Source: Paenibacillus naphthalenovorans
Lineage (GTDB): Bacteria > Bacillota > Bacilli > Paenibacillales > NBRC-103111
Reading direction: 5' to 3'
DNA: 64,000 nt
Assembly: GCF_900099895.1 (NCBI RefSeq)
Contig: NZ_FNDY01000001.1
Location: forward strand, 186,001-250,000
Both the position numbers and the translations under genes were made by a program. Below are positions 32,991 to 41,717 of the stretch, piece after piece; within the stretch, counting starts at the first letter, position 1; each line of letters starts with the position of its first letter. The notes beneath the pieces were generated by a model. The model worked only from the letters and a program-made list of their open reading frames with translations. It was not told the DNA's origin and made no database searches.

Positions 32991-35900
32991 ATGAAAAGCG
33001 TAATGACTTCAGGGGAAGCCATATCGGTTCAAGAGCAAGCGGGGAATATGAATCCGGACGCAACGATGGAGGAGGCCGTCCGTCATCTTCTGACACAAGT
33101 CGAACAGGCTGGCGATCAGGAGAACGGCCGAAAATTCAAGCAGCTGCTGGCTAAAGCGGAGAGCGGCCGGCTTCATCTGGCATTCTGCGGACATTTTTCG
33201 GCGGGGAAGTCAAGTTTGATTAACAAGCTGTGCGGGCATACGCTGCTGCCTTCCAGTCCGATTCCGACAAGCGCCAATATCGTCAGTATCGTGGATGGGG
33301 AAGCCGGCGCCCAGGTCATTTATCGGCATGAATCCCTTGACGGGGACGGCGCCGCGAAAGTGGAGCAGGTGCCATTGGATGATCTGGCGGAGCACTGCCG
33401 CAACGGTGAAGCGATCGAAACGGTGGAAATCCGTTATCCGATTCCGTTTCTGAAGGGGCATGCGGCGCTTTTGGATACGCCGGGGATCGACTCTACGGAC
33501 GATGCGCATCAGTTGGCTACGGAATCGGCGCTGCACTTGGCCGATGTGGTCTTTTATGTGATGGATTACAACCATGTTCAGTCGGAAATCAATCTGGCGT
33601 TTACGAAAAAGTTGACGGAGTGGGGCAAGCCGCTCTATCTGATTGTCAACATGATGGATAAACACCGTGAGCATGAAGTGCCTCTGGATGTTTATCAGGC
33701 CGGAGTGCGCGAGGCGTTCGCGAACTGGGGGGTGACCCCTGCCGGGATCGTCTATACTTCGGTGAAGATGCCGGATCATCCGGCCAGCGAGTGGAGCGAG
33801 CTGGAGAGCCTGCTCGGCCGGCTGATCGAGCTTCGGGAGCCGCTGGTGCGGCTCAGCCTTGAGAAGTCGGCGCGCGCTTTGGCGGCGGCGCATGCCGCGA
33901 AGATGGCCGAGGCGAACGAGCCGGCCAAGGAGGCGCTGCGCGCCAAGATCGCCGCGGACGAAGGGTATGAGGCCGCGCAGGAGCAAATGCGCGAAGCGAG
34001 CGCCGAGCTTGCGCGGCTGACCGCTCTGCCGCAGGAGCTGGTGGCGGCGCTGCGTAAAGACGTAACGGCGGTGCTCGAAGCCGCGAACGTCATTCCTGCT
34101 GTGACGCGGGACCTTGCGCATGTCTATTTGGACAGCCGGCGGCCGGGCTTTAAGGTAGGCTGGCTGGGCTCGGCGGCGAAGACGGCGGCGGAGCGGCAGC
34201 AGCGTCTGGCCGCGCTGCATCGCGATTTTGTATCGCAGGTGGAGACGCAGGTGGAGCGGCATGTTCAGCAGTCGGTCAAAGCGGCCTTTGAAGGCCACGG
34301 TCTGCCGGCAGGTTTAGCGGCCGAGGCGGCGGATCGGATTCATGCGGAGATCACGCCCGAATGGCTGGCCGCTCAAGTGAACGAGGCGGCTGTCTTTGGC
34401 GGAGAATACACGATGACGTATTCGAAGCAGATTGCGGCGGAGGCCAAGGCGCTCTACCGCAAGCAGGCGTTCGCTGTGGCCGACGAGCTGGCCGACGCCC
34501 TCGCGGCGGCGCTTCAGCCGCGCCTCACGGCGCTGCGCGGGCAGGTCGCCGAGCTCGACGCGCGGCTTGCCGCCTCGCGCGAGCTCGAGCGGCTCGCGCA
34601 GGCGGAGGCCGCCTACGGCGAGGCGCTGCTGGCGCAGCTCCCCGCCGCGGCGGCGCCTGCGCTGCCCGCGCCTGCGGCAGCGGCTGCGCCGCAGGCCGCT
34701 GCGCCCGCCGTGCGCGAGCCAAGCGAGTCCCTCGCCTGGCTCGCGCAGCAGGCGGGCCGCGGCCCGGCCGGCGGCGCTGCGCTCGCCGCGGGCGGCCATC
34801 GCGGCCGGCTGCGCGAAGCGGCCGCGCGGCTGAACGCCGCCGCGCAGGAGCTCGACGGCTTGGCGGCGCTGCAGAGCATACGCCGCTCCTTGCAGGAGAA
34901 GGCGGAGCGGCTGGCGAACAACCGCTTCACTGTCGCGCTGTTCGGCGCCTTCAGTGCAGGCAAATCGAGCTTCGCCAACGCCTTGATCGGCGAGCGGGTG
35001 CTGCCCGTATCGCCGAACCCGACGACAGCGGCGATCAACAAGATCATGCCGCCCGATCCGGAGGCCGGCTGGCCGCACGGAACGGCCAGGGTCCGGATGA
35101 AAAGCCGCGACAGGCTGACGTCGGACTTGCTTTACTCGCTTAAAGTACTTGGAGTTCCGGCTGGTTCGCTGGCTGACGCGCTGGAGATCATCCGCCGTCT
35201 GAAGGCCGATCAGGTGCCGGGCAAAGGAAAGCCGCACTACGCTTTCCTGAAGGCGGTGGAGAAAGGCTGGGACGAGATGAGCCCGAGCCTTGGGCAGGAT
35301 CTTCGCGTAACCGCCGACCAGTTCGGCGATTATGCCGCTGACGAAGCGCGGTCGTGCTTCGTCGAGCTGATCGAGCTTTATTATGCGAATCCGCTGACGG
35401 AGCAGGGCGTCGTACTGGTGGATACCCCTGGAGCGGATTCCATCAACGCCCGCCATACCGGGGTAGCTTTTGAATATATCAAAAATGCCGATGCGATTCT
35501 TTTCGTGACTTATTATAATCATGCGTTTTCCCATGCGGACAAAGAATTTCTGCTTCAGCTCGGACGGGTGAAGGACAGCTTTGAGATGGACAAAATGTTC
35601 TTCATCGTCAATGCCGCCGATCTGGCGTCTTCGGCCGAAGAACTGGAGGGGGTCGTGAACCATGTTGAAAACAACCTCCTGCAGCACGGGATTCGGCAGC
35701 CGCGGATTTACCCGCTGTCCAGCTACTATGCACTGGAAGGCAAGCTGCGTAAGGATGAGGAAACGGTCAGCCAATCCGGCATCCTCCGCTTCGAGCAGGA
35801 GTTTGTCCGTTTCACATTCGAAGAGCTGACGGAAATGGCGATTCAGGCAGGGGATGCAGATATTCGCCGCGCGGCAGAGACGCTGCAGCGGTGGATGGAC

Positions 35901-36689
35901 AGCGCAAGGGAGGATGCGGCGGAACGAAGCCGGCAGGCGGAAGCGCTTCGTACCTCATGGGCTGCCGGGGCTTCTCTTCTGGAGAGGCAGGACGGAGATG
36001 CGGACGCACGGGAGCTGGCAAAGGAAATTCAGGAGCTGCTCTATTACGTCAAGCAGCGGACGCAGTACCGCTTCGGCGAGTTGTTCAACCTTGCGTTCAA
36101 TCCATCTGTGTTCCGCGAGGACGGGAGAGATATAAAAACGGTGCTCCAATCGGCCTGGGAAGATTTGCGCCGTATGATTTCGTTTGACTTGACGCAGGAG
36201 GTGCTCGCCACCACGCTGCGGATTGAGAACAAAATCAACAAGCTCGTCCGGCAATCGGCGGTAACGTGGGTGGCCGCCATTCAGGAAAGGGGGATCCCCT
36301 CCTTTGACGCCCCGGACTTTGAACCGATGAAGCTGCGGACTCCGGAGCTGTCGCTTTCACTGGAGGCGGAGGATATTCAAATCAAATGGCTGGCGGGCTA
36401 CTATAAGAATCCCAAGCATTTTTTCGAGGGTGACGGGAAAGCCCAGCTCCGCCGGGAGCTGGAATCGAGATTAAACGGCCCGATGGACCGGTTTGTAGAA
36501 GCACAGACCGCTTTGCTGGCAGCAGCATATGAGGCCCAGCTGCGCAGCGCGACGGTTGAGCTTGCGGACCGTCTGCGTCAAGCGCTGGAGGAGCATGTCT
36601 CCGGCTTGATCGAAGCGCTTGAGATGAAGCTGGATCTGCACGAGCTGCAGGCCAAGCATGAGCGGTTGCTGAACCGCATCGGGTCATGA
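32991..36689 (+). CDS. dynA: Two-headed bacterial dynamin (DynA/YpbR-like)
   Basis: A 1232-residue protein with two complete GTPase heads in tandem. Head 1 has the P-loop at 67-74 (G-H-F-S-A-G-K-S) and D-T-P-G at 162-165; head 2 has the P-loop at 652-659 (G-A-F-S-A-G-K-S) and D-T-P-G at 811-814. Each is followed by a long helical stalk. This is the architecture of B. subtilis DynA, which fuses membranes and helps against pore-forming agents and phage. Residues about 495-640, the end of stalk 1, are extremely Ala/Arg-rich and the DNA there (34480-34900) is far richer in GC than the rest. Confidence 0.93.
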   Translation: MKSVMTSGEAISVQEQAGNMNPDATMEEAVRHLLTQVEQAGDQENGRKFKQLLAKAESGRLHLAFCGHFSAGKSSLINKLCGHTLLPSSPIPTSANIVSIVDGEAGAQVIYRHESLDGDGAAKVEQVPLDDLAEHCRNGEAIETVEIRYPIPFLKGHAALLDTPGIDSTDDAHQLATESALHLADVVFYVMDYNHVQSEINLAFTKKLTEWGKPLYLIVNMMDKHREHEVPLDVYQAGVREAFANWGVTPAGIVYTSVKMPDHPASEWSELESLLGRLIELREPLVRLSLEKSARALAAAHAAKMAEANEPAKEALRAKIAADEGYEAAQEQMREASAELARLTALPQELVAALRKDVTAVLEAANVIPAVTRDLAHVYLDSRRPGFKVGWLGSAAKTAAERQQRLAALHRDFVSQVETQVERHVQQSVKAAFEGHGLPAGLAAEAADRIHAEITPEWLAAQVNEAAVFGGEYTMTYSKQIAAEAKALYRKQAFAVADELADALAAALQPRLTALRGQVAELDARLAASRELERLAQAEAAYGEALLAQLPAAAAPALPAPAAAAAPQAAAPAVREPSESLAWLAQQAGRGPAGGAALAAGGHRGRLREAAARLNAAAQELDGLAALQSIRRSLQEKAERLANNRFTVALFGAFSAGKSSFANALIGERVLPVSPNPTTAAINKIMPPDPEAGWPHGTARVRMKSRDRLTSDLLYSLKVLGVPAGSLADALEIIRRLKADQVPGKGKPHYAFLKAVEKGWDEMSPSLGQDLRVTADQFGDYAADEARSCFVELIELYYANPLTEQGVVLVDTPGADSINARHTGVAFEYIKNADAILFVTYYNHAFSHADKEFLLQLGRVKDSFEMDKMFFIVNAADLASSAEELEGVVNHVENNLLQHGIRQPRIYPLSSYYALEGKLRKDEETVSQSGILRFEQEFVRFTFEELTEMAIQAGDADIRRAAETLQRWMDSAREDAAERSRQAEALRTSWAAGASLLERQDGDADARELAKEIQELLYYVKQRTQYRFGELFNLAFNPSVFREDGRDIKTVLQSAWEDLRRMISFDLTQEVLATTLRIENKINKLVRQSAVTWVAAIQERGIPSFDAPDFEPMKLRTPELSLSLEAEDIQIKWLAGYYKNPKHFFEGDGKAQLRRELESRLNGPMDRFVEAQTALLAAAYEAQLRSATVELADRLRQALEEHVSGLIEALEMKLDLHELQAKHERLLNRIGS

Positions 36690-36705
36690 GCGTGAATTAT
36701 TGCGG

Positions 36706-36738
36706 GCTGTCCATGCGTGGACAGCTTTCTTCTTTTTT
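36706..36738 (+). terminator. Terminator after the dynamin gene
   Basis: GCTGTCC (36706-36712) pairs with GGACAGC (36719-36725) and a T-rich tract runs to 36738. Confidence 0.75.
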
Positions 36739-37004
36739 GCGCCAGGGTCAAGGCATACAACGAAAAAGGGTTCCAGGCTTTGGAGAGCAAAATACGATGC
36801 GCCGAAGCAAGCGGCAGATAGTGAAAGTAAACTTCAGACAGTCCGGCCAAACCTCCCGAATTCCCTTTCAAAAGCGGAATTTAGGGAGGTTTTTTGTTTT
36901 CTTGTCTTATCTCGGCATGAACGACATATATATGGTGAGGGTGCCAAACGATATGGCATTTATTTACATTTTCTCGTATCACCGTCTGAAGGGGGTAAAA
37001 GACA
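36739..37004 (+). other. Gap between dynamin and M23 genes with a second terminator
   Basis: A gene-free stretch. A second hairpin at 36850-36896 (AACCTCCC with GGGAGGTT plus an inner ATTCC/GGAAT pairing, then T's) has no gene between it and the first terminator at 36706-36738, so it may end an unseen small RNA or be a back-up terminator. I found no good promoter between them. The stretch after 36897 is the AT-rich leader of the M23 gene. Confidence 0.4.
36850..36896 (+). terminator. Second, orphan terminator upstream of the M23 peptidase
   Basis: AACCTCCC (36849-36856) and GGGAGGTT (36884-36891) form the base of the stem, ATTCC (36860-36864) and GGAAT (36876-36880) extend it, and six T follow. 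Confidence 0.75.
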
Positions 37005-38420
37005 TTGAAGAACCGCACGAGCGCAATGGGAAAAACGCTGGCTTTCATTCAATGGTTTACAGCCTTTGCTGTGATTATAGCTGTCGTCATTTCGGGCAGA
37101 TGGTTTGTGAAGGCCCATAGCATCGTCTTGTACGATGTGTTCCTGGACGACCAATGGGTTGGCACCGTATCCGATACCGACAAGATCCGGCGGTGGAAGG
37201 CGGATCGTTATGAAGAAGCAGGGCAGCGGTACTCCTTTTACCGGTTCACGTCCAATTTGGATCGGCTTCGCTTTGAAGAGAGCACTACGCGCCGCGACGT
37301 GATCGACCTTGATGCGGTCCTGGCCGCTTTGAAGGAGAAAATCATGTTTACTTACTATGCCGTAGAGATCCGGATTGAGGGGAGAACGGCGGGGATTGTC
37401 AAGGATCCCGAGACGGCCGCCGCAATATTGGAACAGGTGAAGGCTCCTTATATGGCTTCCCAAAAGCATAAGGAGGCTTCGGTGTTGTCTGCCGGACAAG
37501 AAGGGAATACGCCCGAAGGAAGGACAACCGCCGAATTTGTACAAAGGGTGGAACTGCTGGAGACGGCCGTGACTCCCGGCAAAGTGGAGGCTTATGAGAC
37601 GGTGCTGAACCGGATTGTGACCGGAGACGTTCAGCCTATGGAATATACGGTGCAGCCCGGAGATTGCATCTCCCTCATCGCACAAAGATATCGTATCCCT
37701 TCCGATCTGATTCGGGCGAATAATCCCGGTATTAAAAATGATTTGATCCGTATCGGACAAAAGCTGAATTTGAGCGTACAGCAGCCATGGCTCTCTGTAG
37801 TGACGAGAGAAACGCGCACGGAGCAAGTGAAGGTGCCGAGCGGAGTAAAATATGAAAAGGACAGCGGATTGAAATCCGGCGTGATCCAGATTGTATCTAA
37901 TGGCAAGCCCGGCTTAAAGCAGGTGTCTTATCAAATCGTTCGCGTCAACGGCGAGTTGAAGGAAGAGAAGAAGATTGGCGAGCAGCTCGTGGAGGCCCCT
38001 GTGCAAAGCATCGTCCGTCAAGGAACAAAGGTGATTCCCGGAACGGGAACAGGGAAGTTCACCCTGCCGGTGCTGCGTGCCAAAGTGACCAGCGAATTTG
38101 GCCTTCGATGGGGTAAAAATCATAAAGGCACGGATTTCGTGTCCGATGAGCGCGGGATTCTGGCATCGGATAACGGCAAGGTCATTTTTGCCGGCTGGAA
38201 ATCCGGCTACGGCAACTGCATTATTATTGATCACGGCAACGGGTATGAAACGCTGTACGGACACTTGAGCAAGCTGGGGGTCCGCCAGGACGAGACCGTA
38301 AAAAAGGGAGAAAAAATCGGCGTCATGGGCAGCACGGGCAACTCTACAGGCGTTCATCTGCATTTTGAAATCATCAAAAACGGCCGCCAGCAAAATCCGA
38401 TGAAATATTTCAGTCTATAA
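37005..38420 (+). CDS. LysM/G5/M23 peptidoglycan endopeptidase
   Basis: A 471-residue wall peptidase starting at TTG 37005 behind GAAGGGGGT. A signal anchor lies at about 8-32, then a region with little similarity, a LysM domain at 213-257 (YTVQPGDC to KLNL), a G5 domain at about 262-345, and an M23 zinc peptidase at 355-465. Metal ligands H373-x3-D377 and H451-x-H453 are intact, so it should cleave stem peptides or cross-bridges. LysM holds it to glycan. The layout resembles Bacillus wall endopeptidases of the SpoIIQ/YtrA type, but its catalytic site is complete, unlike SpoIIQ. Confidence 0.88.
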   Translation: MKNRTSAMGKTLAFIQWFTAFAVIIAVVISGRWFVKAHSIVLYDVFLDDQWVGTVSDTDKIRRWKADRYEEAGQRYSFYRFTSNLDRLRFEESTTRRDVIDLDAVLAALKEKIMFTYYAVEIRIEGRTAGIVKDPETAAAILEQVKAPYMASQKHKEASVLSAGQEGNTPEGRTTAEFVQRVELLETAVTPGKVEAYETVLNRIVTGDVQPMEYTVQPGDCISLIAQRYRIPSDLIRANNPGIKNDLIRIGQKLNLSVQQPWLSVVTRETRTEQVKVPSGVKYEKDSGLKSGVIQIVSNGKPGLKQVSYQIVRVNGELKEEKKIGEQLVEAPVQSIVRQGTKVIPGTGTGKFTLPVLRAKVTSEFGLRWGKNHKGTDFVSDERGILASDNGKVIFAGWKSGYGNCIIIDHGNGYETLYGHLSKLGVRQDETVKKGEKIGVMGSTGNSTGVHLHFEIIKNGRQQNPMKYFSL

Positions 38421-38727
38421 TGGTTCGCCCCGCAACCGGTCCGTTATTTTTGACCCGGCTTGACGGACCTTCGACGGTATTGGTTATCCCCTGCTATTCC
38501 TCCATTTTCCTCTGCAACCCTCCGACTAAACCATATACAAGCATGATACGATACACATGAATTTTACAGCCGTTCAAGGAGTGATGCTGCTTAAACCTTT
38601 GCGTGCAAACCCATTTGCTATGCCGTACAGCCGATTGGAACCGGGCTTCAAGTTTGCAAATCGCTGCTCAAACCGCTACTCTAAAAAAAGATGCAGCTTG
38701 ATTCAACGAAAGAAATGGGGGAGAGCA
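38421..38727 (+). other. Gap between M23 and GDSL genes
   Basis: GGTCCGT (38438-38444) and ACGGACC (38463-38469) form an inverted repeat without a T run, perhaps a weak terminator. The GDSL frame is open back to ATG 38557, but no ribosome site supports that start. I see no clear promoter pair. Confidence 0.3.
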
Positions 38728-39645
38728 GTGAAATCATCACGGTGGTTATGGCGCACTGTCGGGCTGTCGGCGCTATTGTCCACGATCCTGTGCGTTGGCG
38801 GCTTTGCGTATGCCGTAAATCAGATTATGTTTCCAAAACCCTCCGTACCGGAGAGTCCGGGGGAGGTTGCTCCTTCTGTAGAGACTAAGCCCCGGCAGGA
38901 TGCCTGGGAAGCTAAAGAGCAGATACGCATCGTGGCCCTGGGGGATTCGCTGACGGCTGGAACCGGAGATCTGACCGGCAAGGGGTACGTCGGACAAGTC
39001 CGGGACAAGCTGGAGGAGCAGCTGGGCAAACCGGTATTCGTTTATAATAATTTTGCTATTCCCGGTTTTCGAACATATGATCTGTTGAAGGATTGGGACG
39101 CCAAAAAAGTCGATGTGGAGAAAGCGCTCGGAGATGCGGATCTTGTGCTTTTGACGATCGGGGGCAACGATTTATTTGAGGGCGGGGCGGATATTTTCGA
39201 CCCGCAGGGCGGACAGGACACACAAGGCGCCGCGGATCCCTCCCGGGGGTCGCAAGGGACAAGCCCGCAGACGTCGCAAGGAACTTCGGATTCGGAGGAA
39301 GGGTTCAATCCGGCGGCAGCGGCACAGCGGATTCCGGAGGCGCTGAAGCGTCTGGAGCAGGTGTTCGACCGGGTGAGCAAGGCGAACCCCGGCGCAAGAA
39401 TCATGTACGTAGGCTTGTATCACCCGTTTCTGGATCTGGATTCGAACCGTGCGGGAGCCCCGGTTATTCAAAGCTGGAACACGGGCGCTTTCGACTTGGC
39501 CAGCCGTTATCCGAACATTACGGTCGTACCGACCTACGATTTGTTTCAGTTGAATGTGAACAAGTACTTATATATCGATCATTTCCATCCGAATCAGCAA
39601 GGCTATGAGCGGATTGCGCAGCGGATCGTCGATATTTTGAATTAG
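38728..39645 (+). CDS. SGNH/GDSL hydrolase, membrane anchored
   Basis: A 305-residue esterase/lipase-type hydrolase. I chose GTG 38728, preceded by GGGGGAG (38717-38723); it gives a clean signal anchor (residues 8-32). The catalytic parts are G-D73-S74-L (block I, Ser74 nucleophile), G-G-N-D near 144-148 (block III) and D284-x-x-H287 (block V). Residues 155-195 are a Gln/Ser/Gly-rich insert. Substrates for the family include acyl groups on sugars, wall polymers or lipids, so release of O-acetyl groups outside the membrane is one option. The ABC pair starts 20 bases later. Confidence 0.87.
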   Translation: MKSSRWLWRTVGLSALLSTILCVGGFAYAVNQIMFPKPSVPESPGEVAPSVETKPRQDAWEAKEQIRIVALGDSLTAGTGDLTGKGYVGQVRDKLEEQLGKPVFVYNNFAIPGFRTYDLLKDWDAKKVDVEKALGDADLVLLTIGGNDLFEGGADIFDPQGGQDTQGAADPSRGSQGTSPQTSQGTSDSEEGFNPAAAAQRIPEALKRLEQVFDRVSKANPGARIMYVGLYHPFLDLDSNRAGAPVIQSWNTGAFDLASRYPNITVVPTYDLFQLNVNKYLYIDHFHPNQQGYERIAQRIVDILN

Positions 39646-39665
39646 GAGCAGGAGGGGCTGCAGAT

Positions 39666-40670
39666 ATGATAACGGTGAATGCCCAGGATAAAGCGCACGC
39701 CAAGGGGAGAGAGGCGCAGCTGGTTTTGTCCGTAAACGACGTGAAGAAGAAAATCGGCAATCGTTTGATCATCAAAGGCATTTCGTTTGACGTGTATGCC
39801 GGTGAAATCTTCGGGTTTCTCGGTCCGAACGGTTCAGGGAAGACGACGACGATCCGCATGCTGGTCGATTTGATCCGCCCTACGGAAGGATCGATCCGAA
39901 TCTGCGGCTATGACGTGCAAAAGGAGCATAACGAGGCGCTTCAGTATGTCGGCTGTATCGTGGAAAACCCTGAGCTTTACGGGTATTTGAGCGGCTGGGA
40001 GAATCTGGAGCATTTTGCCCGGATGCTGCCCGGCATTACCGACCAACGTATTCGGGAGGTCGTTGACATTGTCGGGATGGACCAGCGTATTCACGACAAA
40101 GTGAAGACCTATTCATTGGGGATGAGGCAGCGGCTTGGCATTGCTCAGGCGCTGTTGAACGACCCGAAGCTGCTGATTCTCGACGAGCCTACCAATGGTC
40201 TCGATCCGCAGGGCATCAAGGAGCTGCGCGAATTTATCCGCAAGCTGGCGGATTCGGGTCTCAGCCTTTTCATATCGAGCCATTTGCTTAGCGAAATCCA
40301 GCAGATGTGCGATCGTGTCGCCATTATCAGTCAGGGAGAGGTCATCAAGGTCGGCGAGGTGTCCGCGCTGGTGGATGAGTCGGCCAGTACCGTCGTTTGG
40401 AGCGTTCAACCGATAGACCGGGCGCTATACATCTTGAAGGCCGAGCCGGAGGTCGTGATTTTCCCCGGCGGTAACCAGGCTTCGTCTGCAGGCGAAACCG
40501 GGACTGGAGCCATTCAGCCGCAGATCGTTACACAAATGAATCTGGACGCCATACCGGATGTATCGCGGCGCATGGTGGAAGCCGGGGTGCGGCTGTACGG
40601 TATTGAGATCAAAAATCCGACGCTGGAGGATCTATTCTTGAAGCTGACGGAGGGAGAGCGCATTGGTTAG
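39666..40670 (+). CDS. ABC transporter ATP-binding protein
   Basis: A 334-residue ABC ATPase: Walker A G-P-N-G-S-G-K-T at 53-60, signature S-L-G-M-R-Q-R near 155, Walker B L-L-I-L-D-E-P-T-N-G near 172-181, and the switch His in S-S-H-L-L. Residues 235-334 are a C-terminal extension with a Gly/Ala/Gln stretch, as in the BcrA/CcmA-type exporters for lantibiotic or bacitracin resistance. It overlaps the permease by eight bases. Cargo unknown. Confidence 0.88.
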   Translation: MITVNAQDKAHAKGREAQLVLSVNDVKKKIGNRLIIKGISFDVYAGEIFGFLGPNGSGKTTTIRMLVDLIRPTEGSIRICGYDVQKEHNEALQYVGCIVENPELYGYLSGWENLEHFARMLPGITDQRIREVVDIVGMDQRIHDKVKTYSLGMRQRLGIAQALLNDPKLLILDEPTNGLDPQGIKELREFIRKLADSGLSLFISSHLLSEIQQMCDRVAIISQGEVIKVGEVSALVDESASTVVWSVQPIDRALYILKAEPEVVIFPGGNQASSAGETGTGAIQPQIVTQMNLDAIPDVSRRMVEAGVRLYGIEIKNPTLEDLFLKLTEGERIG

Positions 40671-41655
40671 TTTGTATCCGCTTGTCAAAAATGAGTGCAT
40701 CAAGATTGTCAAGAAAAAGAGACTTCTGGTCGTGCTGCTCATCCTTGCTGCGATTATTCCTATGTTTACCTATGCCCAGTTGAAAGTGACCCAAAACCAC
40801 CTCAAGCAGTTCGGGACCAATGACTGGCGGGCGGAGCAGCGTCAGAAAATCGTTGATTATACCCGCAGCCTCGGCAGCAACCGGATGCCCGAGGAGTGGA
40901 AGCAGTGGCGCAGGGTCGAGGTCAGCCTCGCGCAATATTATTTGGATAAAGATGTGAATCCGGCCTCCCCGAACGGGGTAACCTTTACAAGAGAGTTTGT
41001 GAAAAATGCGGTCGGCCTGTTCATCCCGCTCATGGTGATGGTGATTGCGGCGGATCTGGTGTCTGGAGAGCACACGTCCGGAACGATCAAGCTGCTGTTG
41101 ACCAGGCCCGTTCAGCGGTGGAAAATCCTGCTGAGCAAGCTGATTGCGCTGATTCTGTTTACTTCCATCATCGTCATTGCCACAGGCTTGCTCGCCTATC
41201 TGATTTCCGGCGCTGTCTTCGGTTACGGGGGCTGGGACATGCCCGTCTTTTTCGGTTTTCAGCTCTCGGGAACGGAGATCGATTTCTCCCTGGTCCGTCC
41301 GGTCGAGCAGTGGCTTTATCTGTTCATGCAGTTCGGGCTGGTATGGTATTCCGCGCTGATTGTGGCCTTGATGACGCTGATGGTATCCGTATTATTTCGC
41401 AGCACGGCGGCGGGGATGGGGATCATGCTGGCGGTGCTGATCTCAGGTACGATTTTGAGCAATATGGTGTCCTCATGGGAAACGGCAAAATATTTTTTCA
41501 TGGTCAATCTGGAGCTTACCGATTATTTGGCGGGCTCGCTTCCGCCCATTAAAGGCATGGATTTGCCGTTTTCCTTAGCCGTTTTGACGGTATGGGGGCT
41601 GGTATCCGTACTTGTGTCTTTTGTAGTGTTTACGAAAAAAGATGTATTGAACTAA
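40663..41655 (+). CDS. ABC-2 type transporter permease
   Basis: A 330-residue membrane protein with a TTG start at 40663 (GGGAG at 40650-40654), overlapping the ATPase gene. It has one N-terminal membrane helix (about 22-42), an external loop of about 80 residues, then five more helices with the G-E-H-T-S-G-T-I-K-L-L-L motif of ABC-2 permeases near 128-140. With the ATPase it makes a two-component exporter or lipid-linked-substrate pump. No regulator of the bacitracin type is next to it. Confidence 0.87.
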   Translation: MVSLYPLVKNECIKIVKKKRLLVVLLILAAIIPMFTYAQLKVTQNHLKQFGTNDWRAEQRQKIVDYTRSLGSNRMPEEWKQWRRVEVSLAQYYLDKDVNPASPNGVTFTREFVKNAVGLFIPLMVMVIAADLVSGEHTSGTIKLLLTRPVQRWKILLSKLIALILFTSIIVIATGLLAYLISGAVFGYGGWDMPVFFGFQLSGTEIDFSLVRPVEQWLYLFMQFGLVWYSALIVALMTLMVSVLFRSTAAGMGIMLAVLISGTILSNMVSSWETAKYFFMVNLELTDYLAGSLPPIKGMDLPFSLAVLTVWGLVSVLVSFVVFTKKDVLN

Positions 41656-41674
41656 TCCTTTCAAATGTTATAAT
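41647..41674 (+). promoter_or_regulatory. Promoter for parE-parC
   Basis: TTGAAC at 41647-41652 and perfect TATAAT at 41669-41674 are 16 bases apart. The -35 lies across the end of the ABC permease gene. The start near 41681 gives a 37-base leader to parE. Confidence 0.6.
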
Positions 41675-41717
41675 GCATGTTAGCTGAATGGAGACAAAAG
41701 GTGTGTAGGAGGCTTTA

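Noticed and set aside
34314-35774. Long minus-strand open frame (486 codons) opposite the dynamin gene, and similar ones at 33210-34298
   Set aside because: They arise from high GC in the dynamin frame, have no ribosome sites and no protein-like composition (Arg-rich runs).
36739-36849. c-di-AMP (ydaO) riboswitch before the M23 wall peptidase
   Set aside because: Position is typical, but I could not find the conserved GGG/GAAUCC blocks of that motif.
38557-38727. N-terminal extension of the GDSL hydrolase to ATG 38557
   Set aside because: No Shine-Dalgarno there; the GTG at 38728 has one and gives a proper signal anchor.
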